From Paraconexibacter algicola (GTDB lineage: Bacteria; Actinomycetota; Thermoleophilia; Solirubrobacterales; Solirubrobacteraceae): 64,000 bases of DNA. Within the stretch, counting starts at the first letter, position 1. Each line of letters opens with the position of its first letter. The notes beneath the pieces are model-generated. The model was not told where the DNA came from and did not search any database. It worked only from the letters and a program-made list of their open reading frames with translations. Location of the stretch: assembly GCF_003044185.1 (NCBI RefSeq), contig NZ_PYYB01000002.1, forward strand, positions 62,001-126,000, in the 5' to 3' direction. The translations under genes and the position numbers were made by a program. This document shows positions 1 to 7,282 of the stretch, in pieces.

Positions 1-540
1 GTGCTGGGCGCTCAGCGGGAAGCGGCCTCCGCCACCGCCCAGCCCGTCGGGCTGGTGCTGGCGGTACAGGGCGGCGCCGTGGTCGATCAGCCAGGGCGCC
101 CCGTGCCAGACGACGAGGTTCGGGTTGCGCGGGGTCCGGTCGACGTTCTCCGTCCAGGTGTCGAACCAGACGATGTCCGCGGCCTGCTCGGGCGTGGGCT
201 GCACGCGACCGACCGGGGTGTACGGCAGCGCCCCGGGAAGGAAGTCGAGCCCGAGGTTGAGGCCCGCACTGGCCTGCAGCAGCTCCTGGATCTCGGGGTC
301 GGGCTCGGCGTGCGAGAGCTCGACGGGCAGGTCGACCAGGGCGAGCTCGGGCACCGGCAGGCCCAGCGCGCGGGCGAGCTCACCGCAGATCACCTCCGCG
401 ACGAGCGCCTTCGGCCCCTGCCCCGCCCCACGGAGCTTCGTGACGTACAGGCCGTCGTCGCTGGCCTCCACCAGGGCGGGCAGCGAGCCGCCCTCCCGCA
501 GCGGGGTGACGTAGCGCGTGGCGGACACGGTGCGCAGCAC
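1..540 (-). CDS. HipA-like kinase, C-terminus cut by window edge
   Basis: Reading the minus strand from a GTG at 540 gives an uninterrupted frame to the window edge. The protein starts VLRTVSATRYVTPLREG, followed by GLYVTKLRGAGQGPKALVAE, and later by FDTWTENVDRTPRNPN and APWLIDHGAALY. These blocks match the nucleotide-binding strand, helix and catalytic loop (D...NxDR...N, then the metal-binding IDHG) of the HipA_2-like kinase family. The substrate cannot be read from sequence. No HipB-type antitoxin gene lies upstream; the neighbour at 618 is divergent and encodes a secreted protein. A TAGGGT hexamer sits 7 bases before the GTG, so the mRNA may be leaderless. About 180 residues are visible. 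Confidence 0.7.
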   Translation of the reverse strand, partial: MLRTVSATRYVTPLREGGSLPALVEASDDGLYVTKLRGAGQGPKALVAEVICGELARALGLPVPELALVDLPVELSHAEPDPEIQELLQASAGLNLGLDFLPGALPYTPVGRVQPTPEQAADIVWFDTWTENVDRTPRNPNLVVWHGAPWLIDHGAALYRQHQPDGLGGGGGRFPLSAQH

Positions 541-547
541 GCCGCGA

Positions 548-553
548 ACCCTA
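548..553 (-). promoter_or_regulatory. -10 hexamer TAGGGT for leaderless HipA-like gene
   Basis: TAGGGT on the minus strand ends exactly 7 bases before the GTG at 540. This is the spacing expected when transcription starts on the start codon. No Shine-Dalgarno sequence is present. It is one of a recurring set in this window. Confidence 0.5.
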
Positions 554-617
554 GTCGGGAGGCGAAAGGGGCAATCCCCCGATGGCACCCCGGCAGCGCG
601 GCGGCAGGCTGCCCACC

Positions 618-2108
618 ATGCTCTCCACCGCCTCCTCCACGACCACCATCGCGGCGCTCGCCGCCGCGCTCGCGCTCATCCCGGCGACCGCCGCCCACGC
701 CACGACCGTCGAGGTCCGGGGCGACAAGGTCGTCGTCACCGGCACCGAGGGTCCCGACGCCATCGATTACCAGATCTACGACGGGCTCCTGTACGTCCGC
801 GGCGCCCCGATGATCGCCCGCGCGGGCTGTAGCGGGGACGAGCACGAGAAGGAGGTGACCTGCCCGATCCCGTCCGGCGGGATGACCGTCGACCTCCTCG
901 GCGGCGACGACCGCGTGAACGGGAACCTGTACGAGACGACCGCGCCGTTCGCGACCGTGCACCTCGGCCCCGGCAACGACTCCCTCGAGACCACGGGTGC
1001 CGACGTCGTCTTCGGCGGCGACGGCAACGACGAGCTCGTCGGGTGGCGCGACGGCATGGACAACGTCTTCGACGGCGGCTCCGGCAACGACAAGCTCACC
1101 GGCGGCGGCGGCGCCGACGTCCTGCGCGGAGGTGACGGCAACGACGAGCTCGTCGGCGAGGGACGGACCACCACCCGCAGCGCCGACGTGCTGGACGGCG
1201 GCGCGGGCGTCGACAAGGTCGTCGACTGGATGCACCAGGACGCCTACGACCTGAGTCCGGCCACCGTGACCCTCGACGGTGTCGCCGACGACGGCATCGA
1301 GGGCGAGCAGGACAACGTCACGAACGTCGAGGTCGTCCAGAGCGGCAGCAGCGTCCGCTTCCGTGGCACGGACGCCGCCGAGCAGATCCTCCCGACCGAG
1401 GTCGGCGGCCACGGCGAGATCCTCGCCTTCGGCGGCGACGACGTCGTCCGGGGCACCGACGGCGACGAGGTCATCGACGGCGGAGCCGGCAACGACGACC
1501 TCAGGGGCGGCTACGGCAACGACACGATCACCGGCGGCCCCGGCCGCGACCGCATCGAGGCCGACCGCACCGGCCGCTGCAACGAGTACCACTGCGACCT
1601 CTCCCCCGGGTCCGCCGCCGACACCGTCGACGCCGTGGACGGCGAGGCCGACACGATCTCCTGCGGCCCGGGCGTCGACGCCGTCAGGGCCGACGTCATC
1701 GACACCGTGGCCCCGGACTGCGAGACCGTGACGCGCGTCGGCGGCGCCGCAGGCGGCGGCGGCACCCCGGGCCAGAACCCCGATGTCCCGGCTCCGGGCA
1801 GCGGCGGCGGGTCGGGCGCGAGCGGCGCGAAGATCACCGTCGCCGGCGCCCGCTCGCTCAGGACGCTGCGCGCCAAGGGCCTGGCCCTGAAGCTCATCGG
1901 GCGCAGGGCGGGCGAGAAGCTCACGGTCAGGGCGCTGCGCTCCGGGAAGACCGTCGCCACCGGCAGCGGACGCGCGGACGCGGGCGGCACGGCGACGGTC
2001 ACCCTCAAGCTCACCAAGACCGGGCGCCGCGCGCTGCGCACGGCGAAGCGCGCGACGCTCACGGTCGTCGCCGGCAGGACCCGCGCATCCGTGACGCTGG
2101 GGCGCTAG
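618..2108 (+). CDS. Secreted RTX-type calcium-binding repeat protein
   Basis: The protein has an N-terminal hydrophobic segment ending in ATAAHA, a likely signal peptidase site, so it should be exported. The body carries hemolysin-type glycine/aspartate nonapeptides such as GGDGNDELVG, GGSGNDKLTG, GGAGNDDLRG and GYGNDTITGG, which form calcium-binding beta rolls. A Gly/Pro linker leads to a C-terminal Ig-like module rich in Lys, Arg and Thr (roughly the last 90 residues). ATG 618 was chosen because CAGGCT lies 7 bases upstream, resembling other leaderless promoters here. ATG 582 is an alternative and would give the signal peptide an arginine-containing n-region. No protease or lipase domain is visible, so an adhesive or structural surface role is inferred. 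Confidence 0.75.
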   Translation: MLSTASSTTTIAALAAALALIPATAAHATTVEVRGDKVVVTGTEGPDAIDYQIYDGLLYVRGAPMIARAGCSGDEHEKEVTCPIPSGGMTVDLLGGDDRVNGNLYETTAPFATVHLGPGNDSLETTGADVVFGGDGNDELVGWRDGMDNVFDGGSGNDKLTGGGGADVLRGGDGNDELVGEGRTTTRSADVLDGGAGVDKVVDWMHQDAYDLSPATVTLDGVADDGIEGEQDNVTNVEVVQSGSSVRFRGTDAAEQILPTEVGGHGEILAFGGDDVVRGTDGDEVIDGGAGNDDLRGGYGNDTITGGPGRDRIEADRTGRCNEYHCDLSPGSAADTVDAVDGEADTISCGPGVDAVRADVIDTVAPDCETVTRVGGAAGGGGTPGQNPDVPAPGSGGGSGASGAKITVAGARSLRTLRAKGLALKLIGRRAGEKLTVRALRSGKTVATGSGRADAGGTATVTLKLTKTGRRALRTAKRATLTVVAGRTRASVTLGR

Positions 2109-2185
2109 AGGACCTGGCCACGGTCACGGCCGCGCGGAGCGGGTTTCCCTCCTGGACGAGGGGGTAGCCCGAGGGTGAGCAACGC

Positions 2186-2191
2186 AAGGAG
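2186..2191 (+). promoter_or_regulatory. Ribosome binding site AAGGAG
   Basis: AAGGAG lies 7 bases before ATG 2199. It is one of the few canonical Shine-Dalgarno sequences in the window and fixes the start of the small SAP-like gene. Confidence 0.7.
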
Positions 2192-2198
2192 TTCCCCC

Positions 2199-2393
2199 AT
2201 GGCACCCGTCCGGCAGTACGCACACGTCAAGGTCCGGGAGGTCCGTCGGGACCGTACCCGGGACGAGCTCTACGACGAGGCCCGCGAACTGGGCGTCGAC
2301 GGCCGATCGAACATGACGAAGGACGAGCTCGTCCGCTCGATCGCCGGCCGCAAGGCGGCCCGCACCCGGGCGACCCGCAAGCGGCGCGGCTAG
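2199..2393 (+). CDS. Small SAP/Rho_N-type nucleic-acid-binding protein
   Basis: This 64-residue basic protein begins MAPVRQYAHVKV. ATG 2199 is preceded at a 7-base distance by AAGGAG, a good ribosome binding site that decides the start over an in-frame GTG at 2175. Residues about 20-50 (DELYDEARELGVDGRSNMTK, then DELVRSIAG) match the helix-loop-helix of the Rho termination factor N-terminal/SAP-like fold. The tail is a run of Arg and Lys. Such small proteins are usually thought to bind nucleic acid; the exact role is unknown. It converges on the pilB-like gene. Confidence 0.65.
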   Translation: MAPVRQYAHVKVREVRRDRTRDELYDEARELGVDGRSNMTKDELVRSIAGRKAARTRATRKRRG

Positions 2394-2405
2394 TCCCCGC
2401 CGCGC

Positions 2406-4220
2406 TCAGTTCGTCCCGGTCACGCGCGCGACCTCGGAGATCGAGGTGCGGCCCAGCCGCACCTTCTCCAGGCCGTCCTCGCGCAGCCGCCGCATCCCCT
2501 GGGCCACCGCGGTCTCGGCGATGCGGTCGGCCGAGGCGCGCGCGATCGTGAGATCGCGGATCTCCTCGCTCATCGCCATCACCTCGTAGAGGCCGATCCG
2601 GCCCTTGTAGCCGGTGTTGCCGCAGCGCGCGCAGCCGACGGGCTCGTACCCCTCGACGTCCGCACGGGCCGGGAAGCCGCTGTCGCGGAGCACCTCGCCG
2701 CTGAGGATGACGCGGCGCTTGCAGTGCGAGCAGAGCGTGCGCGCGAGCCGCTGCGCGACGATGCAGTCCAGGGCGCTCGCCACGAGGAACGGCTCGATGC
2801 CCATCTCGATCAGCCGCGTGATCGCCGTGGGCGCGTCGTTGGTGTGCAGCGTCGACAGCACGAGGTGGCCGGTCAGCGCGGACTCGACCGCGATCTGCGC
2901 GGTCTCGCGGTCGCGGATCTCCCCGACCATGATCACGTCGGGGTCGGCGCGCATCATCGACCGCAGCCCGGTCGCGAAGCTCAGGCCCGCCTTCGGGTTC
3001 ACCTGCACCTGCGTGATGCCGGTGAGCTGGTACTCGACCGGGTCCTCGATCGTGATGATGTTCTTGTCCGGCGTGTTGACCTCGCCGAGCGCCGCGTACA
3101 GCGAGGTCGACTTGCCCGAGCCGGTCGGCCCGGTCACGAGCACCGCCCCGTAGGCCTGCTGGTAGGCGCGACGGAACCGCTGCAGCTCCCCCTCCGCCAT
3201 GCCGAGCTTGTCGAGCTCCATGACGACGCTCGACTTGTCGAGGATGCGCATCACGATGCTCTCGCCGTGCACGCTCGGGAGCGTGACGACGCGCAGGTCG
3301 ACCGCGTGCCCGTCGATCGTCAGGCCGACGCGACCGTCCTGCGGGACGCGCCGCTCGGCGATGTCGAGGTCGGACATGATCTTCACGCGGCTGATCACGC
3401 CGTTGACCATCCGGCGCGGGACCGTCGTCGTCTCGGTCAGGACCCCGTCGACGCGGAACCGCACGCGCAGCTGGGTGCCGTCCGGAGAGAGGTGGATGTC
3501 CGAGGCGCCCTGCTCGACCGCCTGCGCGACGATCTGGTTGACGAGCTTGATGACCGGCGCGTCGTCGGCCGACTCGCGCAGGTCGACGATCTCCGCGGCC
3601 CCGGAGGCGTCCTCCTCGTCCTGCGCGAACGTCGCCGAGGCGACGACGTCGTCCAGCCGCGTCAGGCGCGACACGAGCGCCCCGATGTCCTCGCGGCTGG
3701 CGACCGCCGCGCGGACCTCGTAGCCGGTCATCAGCGCGATGTCGTCGACGGCGAGGACGTTGCTGGGGTCGGCCATCGCGACGAGCAGCCCGCGGTCCCC
3801 GAGGAACGCGACCGGCACCGCGTCGTAGCGCTTGGCGGCCGCGTTGTTGATGAGGTTCGCGGCCCCCATGTCGACGGAGAACGCCGTGAGGTCGAGGTGG
3901 TCGAGGCCGAACCGCTCGGCGATCGCGCGGCTGAGCGCCTCCTGCGTGATCGCGCCCTGGTCGACCAGCACCTGCTCGGGCGTGACACCGGAGCTGCGCG
4001 CCGTCTCGATCGCCTGGTCGACGCGGTCGCGGTCGCACGCCCCGATCTCGACGATCACGTCGGTGAGGAACCGGCCCGTGCCGCCGCGCGTGACCGGCCG
4101 CGTGATCCCGTCCCAGCCCGGGCCGCGGGACGGCTCGGACCCTGCCGGGGGGTCGGCGTCCACCGGTCGCAGGTGCGCGGGTTCAGGCATCTGGGCTTGG
4201 TCTGGTGTCTGCAGGTCCAC
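2406..4220 (-). CDS. pilB: Type IV pilus assembly ATPase (GspE/PulE/PilB family)
   Basis: This is a cytoplasmic secretion ATPase that powers pilus extension or type II-like secretion. An N-terminal GspE_N domain (about residues 50-190) precedes the ATPase core. Visible motifs are Walker A GPTGSGKS at about 364-371, the Asp box IIIEDP-type segment near 390, Walker B VIMVGE near 430, and STLHTND. A zinc-binding knuckle has Cys 497/500 (CSHC) and 530/533 (CARC). At 604 residues it has normal family length. GTG 4220 is preferred because GGAAGG lies just upstream; ATG 4190 would sit in an 8-base overlap with aroE. It follows aroE, where actinobacteria often keep pilus genes. No pilin genes are seen in the window. 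Confidence 0.9.
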   Translation of the reverse strand: MDLQTPDQAQMPEPAHLRPVDADPPAGSEPSRGPGWDGITRPVTRGGTGRFLTDVIVEIGACDRDRVDQAIETARSSGVTPEQVLVDQGAITQEALSRAIAERFGLDHLDLTAFSVDMGAANLINNAAAKRYDAVPVAFLGDRGLLVAMADPSNVLAVDDIALMTGYEVRAAVASREDIGALVSRLTRLDDVVASATFAQDEEDASGAAEIVDLRESADDAPVIKLVNQIVAQAVEQGASDIHLSPDGTQLRVRFRVDGVLTETTTVPRRMVNGVISRVKIMSDLDIAERRVPQDGRVGLTIDGHAVDLRVVTLPSVHGESIVMRILDKSSVVMELDKLGMAEGELQRFRRAYQQAYGAVLVTGPTGSGKSTSLYAALGEVNTPDKNIITIEDPVEYQLTGITQVQVNPKAGLSFATGLRSMMRADPDVIMVGEIRDRETAQIAVESALTGHLVLSTLHTNDAPTAITRLIEMGIEPFLVASALDCIVAQRLARTLCSHCKRRVILSGEVLRDSGFPARADVEGYEPVGCARCGNTGYKGRIGLYEVMAMSEEIRDLTIARASADRIAETAVAQGMRRLREDGLEKVRLGRTSISEVARVTGTN

Positions 4221-5019
4221 GGGCGCCTTCCCGCATCGCGTCGAGCGGTGCCGTCGTCCCGGTCCAGCGCTCGAAGCTCAGGGCTCCCTGCCGGACGAGG
4301 ATCTCCAGCCCGTCGACCACGACGCATCCGGCCCGTCCGGCCGCCAGCAGCAGCTCCGTGCCGCCCTGGCGGTAGACGAGGTCCGCGATGCAGCGGAAGT
4401 CACCAAGGCCATCGGCATTCACGGGCAGATCCTTGAACGTGCGGGCCGGATCGTGCAGTCCGACGGCGGTGCAGTTGACCAGCAGCTCCGCCCCGCCGGA
4501 CGGGATCGCGGTGAGCGCCTCGACGTCGAGGTCGGCCGCCAGCTCGCGCGCGCGGTCGGGGCTGCGGTTCCAGACCGCGGTGCGGGCACCGGCCTCGCGC
4601 AGCGCCCACACGACCGCGCGGGCGCTGCCGCCGGCGCCGAGCACGATCGCGCGGGCGCCGTCGAGCGCGAGGTCCTGCGGCAGGGCCGCGATCGTGCCGG
4701 GCGCGTCGGTGTTGTCGGCGTGGATCGCCCCGTCGGCCCCGAACGTCAGGGTGTTCGCGGCCCCGATCGCGCGGGCGCGCGGCGTCGCGTCGGTGGCGAG
4801 CGCGAGCGCCGCCTCCTTGTGCGGGATCGTGACGTTCGCGCCGACGAACCCGGTGGCCGGCAGCGCCCGGACCGTCTCGTCGAACAGCGCGGGCGGCACC
4901 GGCAGCAGCTGGTAGGTCCAGCCCCGGGCGTCGAGGCCGGTGCGGCGCAGGGCCGCACCGTGCATCGCGGGCGAGCGGGAGTGCGCGACCGGCCAGCCGA
5001 GGACACCGAGGCGGGGCAT
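4183..5019 (-). CDS. aroE: Shikimate dehydrogenase
   Basis: It reduces 3-dehydroshikimate to shikimate with NADPH in the chorismate pathway. The N-terminal substrate domain shows GWPVAHSRSPAMHG, with the two Ser that bind shikimate. Next come NVTIPHKEAAL with the catalytic Lys, and the Asp in ADNTDAPG. The Rossmann motif GAGGSARAV and the NRSPDRA loop that reads the NADP phosphate follow. At 278 residues it is of normal size. The gene overlaps the pilus ATPase start by 38 bases, so the two are probably translationally coupled. The upstream mltG stop is 27 bases away. This is the standard actinobacterial mltG-aroE order. Confidence 0.95.
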   Translation of the reverse strand: MPRLGVLGWPVAHSRSPAMHGAALRRTGLDARGWTYQLLPVPPALFDETVRALPATGFVGANVTIPHKEAALALATDATPRARAIGAANTLTFGADGAIHADNTDAPGTIAALPQDLALDGARAIVLGAGGSARAVVWALREAGARTAVWNRSPDRARELAADLDVEALTAIPSGGAELLVNCTAVGLHDPARTFKDLPVNADGLGDFRCIADLVYRQGGTELLLAAGRAGCVVVDGLEILVRQGALSFERWTGTTAPLDAMREGARGPADTRPSPDA

Positions 5020-5046
5020 GCCGCGGACCCTACGCGCGGCGGGCGC

Positions 5047-6876
5047 TCAGCAGCGGCTCGGGTCGCGGCCGCCGCGCTTGTCGCGCTCGCGGTTGTAGGC
5101 GGCGACGTCCTCCTGGAACTCCGCGTCGGTGGCGCTGAACGCGTGCGCCCCGTTGCCGCACGGCTTCACCACGTAGTAGAGCGCCTTCGTCTTCGCGGGC
5201 TTCGCGGCGGCGCGCAGCGACTTGATCCCGGGGTTGCCGATCGGGCCGGGCGGCAGTCCCTGCCGGGTGCGCGTGTTGTAGTCGCTGTCGATGTTCAGCT
5301 CGCTGACCTTCAGCGGCTGCGTCCACTGGTTCAGGCGGAAGCGGATGGTCGCGTCGATGCCGAGCGGGATGCCCTGCTTCAGCCGGTTGTAGATGACGCC
5401 GGAGATCAGCGACCGCTCCTTGTCCAGCGCGGCCTCCCGCTCGATCATCGAGGCGATGATGAGGACGTCGTAGGCGCTGAGGTTCTTCGCCCGGGCGGCG
5501 CGCAGGTCGAGCGTGGCGAACTGCTCCTGGAAGGCCTCGAGCTGCTTGACGACGAGGTCCTTGACGTTCGCGCCCTTGCGGAGCTCGTAGGTGGCCGGGA
5601 ACAGGAACCCCTCGAGGTCGCGGACGCCCGACGGCGCGCCGTACAGGCGCCGCGGCGAGAAGCCGTCGACCTTCTTCGTGGCGTTGAGGTAGCCGCCGCG
5701 CAGGCCGGACTCGCGGATGATCGGGACGGTCTCGCGCCGCGAGCGGCCCTCGGGCACGGTGACCGTGATCGTCCGCACGACCGGGACGGGCTTGGTCAGC
5801 TCGGCCAGTGCCGCCTCGTAGGTCATGCCCTCGCGCAGCGTCGTGAACGTGGCGGCGCGGAGCTTGTCGCGGTCGCCGCTCATTCGGGCGCGCAGGCTGA
5901 AGAAGAACCCGGAGTCGACGACGCCGCGCTCGGCCAGCAGGTCGCCGATCTCGCTCGCCGACGCGCCCTCGGGGATGCGCACGGTGACGCGGTCGCCGCC
6001 GTCGCCGGCGAACGGCTGCCAGAGCGCGTTGGCGAACCAGGCGCCCGCGCCGATCACGAGCAGCAGGACGACGCCGACGAGCCGCACCGCGAGGCGGCGC
6101 GGGCGACGGAACGCGGCCGCGGGCGCTCCCGCGGGACGCGCGGGGCGGGCGGGAGCACCCGGCGTACCGGCCGCGGCGGCGGCCTGCGCCTCGCTGACGC
6201 GGCGCACCCCGACCGGGGCGTCGTCGTCCTCGTCGGCGTAGCGGGCGCTCGCCGGGAGCGCGTCGTGCTCGTCGGTGAAGATCCGCTGCGGCCGGCGGGG
6301 CGGCGGGGGCACGGAGGAGCGGCGCCGGGCCGGGGCGATCGGGGCGGGCTCCGGGGTCATCGGCGGCGCGGGCTCGTCGCGACCGAACGTCGGCTCGGGC
6401 CCGTCGGCGACGGGCGCGCGGTCGGGGACGTCCCAGGTGCCGGTGTCCTGCGCCCACTCGACGGGCTCGGGCTCGCGTCGCGCGGTGGGCTCCGGGGCCG
6501 GCGGGACGGCGGGCTCGGGCACCGGGGGCGGGGTCGGCTCACGCTGCTCGCGCGCGACCGGCGGCGCGGCCGGCGCGGGCGTGTCGGCGCCGTCGAACCA
6601 GTCGGCCTGCGGTGCGGCGGTCGGCGGCACCTCGGCGGCGGGCACGGGATCGGCCACGGGCGGCGCGGTCGGCTCGGCCACGGGCGGCTCGGGCGCGGGC
6701 GCCGCGGCCCGGGCCGACGCCCCGTCGAGCTCCGCGAGGCGGGCCAGCACGTCGGCGGCCGGCCGCTCGCCGGCGCGCTCGGCGCGCCGCACCTCGCGCT
6801 CCAGCCGGGCCCGCTCGCGCTCGTGCGCGTCGCGCGGCCCCCCGCCGGTGTCGCCCTTGCCTCCGAACAGGCCCAT
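5047..6876 (-). CDS. mltG: Endolytic murein transglycosylase MltG (YceG family)
   Basis: It cleaves nascent glycan strands in the membrane and so sets peptidoglycan chain length. A long Pro/Ala/Glu-rich cytoplasmic region (about residues 1-260) precedes one transmembrane helix at about 264-283. The YceG domain follows. The catalytic glutamate is E479 in ASMIEREAALDKERSL, followed by the family motif VIYNRLKQGIPLGIDAT. The cytoplasmic extension is much longer than in E. coli MltG but is common in actinobacteria. The gene starts one base after the ruvX stop (TGAcATG), showing coupling in the alaS-ruvX-mltG-aroE operon. Confidence 0.93.
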   Translation of the reverse strand: MGLFGGKGDTGGGPRDAHERERARLEREVRRAERAGERPAADVLARLAELDGASARAAAPAPEPPVAEPTAPPVADPVPAAEVPPTAAPQADWFDGADTPAPAAPPVAREQREPTPPPVPEPAVPPAPEPTARREPEPVEWAQDTGTWDVPDRAPVADGPEPTFGRDEPAPPMTPEPAPIAPARRRSSVPPPPRRPQRIFTDEHDALPASARYADEDDDAPVGVRRVSEAQAAAAAGTPGAPARPARPAGAPAAAFRRPRRLAVRLVGVVLLLVIGAGAWFANALWQPFAGDGGDRVTVRIPEGASASEIGDLLAERGVVDSGFFFSLRARMSGDRDKLRAATFTTLREGMTYEAALAELTKPVPVVRTITVTVPEGRSRRETVPIIRESGLRGGYLNATKKVDGFSPRRLYGAPSGVRDLEGFLFPATYELRKGANVKDLVVKQLEAFQEQFATLDLRAARAKNLSAYDVLIIASMIEREAALDKERSLISGVIYNRLKQGIPLGIDATIRFRLNQWTQPLKVSELNIDSDYNTRTRQGLPPGPIGNPGIKSLRAAAKPAKTKALYYVVKPCGNGAHAFSATDAEFQEDVAAYNRERDKRGGRDPSRC

Positions 6877-6877
6877 G

Positions 6878-7282
6878 TCAGACCCCCTCCCCCGCTCGCG
6901 CGGCGTTCGCGGTCAGCCAGTCCTCGAGCAGCACGGCCGCCGCCCGGGAATCCTCGCTCGTGGCGCCGCCGCGCTGGGCGGCGATCGCGGTGGTGTAGCG
7001 CTCGTCGTACAGCTCGACCGGGACGCGGACGGCGTCGGCGAGCTTCGCGGCGAACGCGCGGACCTCGGCGGTCTGCGCGCTGTCGGTCCCGCGCAACGTC
7101 ACCGGCAGCCCGACGACGACCCGCTTGATCCCGCGCTCGCGCACGACGCCGAGCACGCGGTTGAAGCCCTTGCGGGTCCCGGGACGCAGCACCTCGTCGA
7201 TCGGCGTGACGATCGTCCCGGTCGGGTCCGTCACGGCGCAGCCGCAGCGCGCGCTGCCGTAGTCGAGGGCGAGCACCCGCAT
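6878..7282 (-). CDS. ruvX: Holliday junction resolvase-like YqgF/RuvX nuclease
   Basis: This 134-residue RNase H-fold protein starts MRVLALDYGSARCGCAV, with the catalytic Asp of the first strand. GLPVTLRGTDSAQT follows, then the conserved YDERYTT and the C-terminal EDSRAAAVLLEDWL acidic motif. Family members process the 5' end of pre-16S rRNA, and some cut Holliday junctions. ATG 7282 shares one base with the alaS stop (TGATG). The size and order alaS-ruvX-mltG are typical. Confidence 0.93.
   Translation of the reverse strand: MRVLALDYGSARCGCAVTDPTGTIVTPIDEVLRPGTRKGFNRVLGVVRERGIKRVVVGLPVTLRGTDSAQTAEVRAFAAKLADAVRVPVELYDERYTTAIAAQRGGATSEDSRAAAVLLEDWLTANAARAGEGV

Noticed and set aside
582-617. 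A 12-residue extension of the RTX-type protein from ATG 582
   Set aside because: The promoter-like CAGGCT 7 bases before ATG 618 favours the shorter form. The extension is still possible because it adds Arg residues to the signal peptide.
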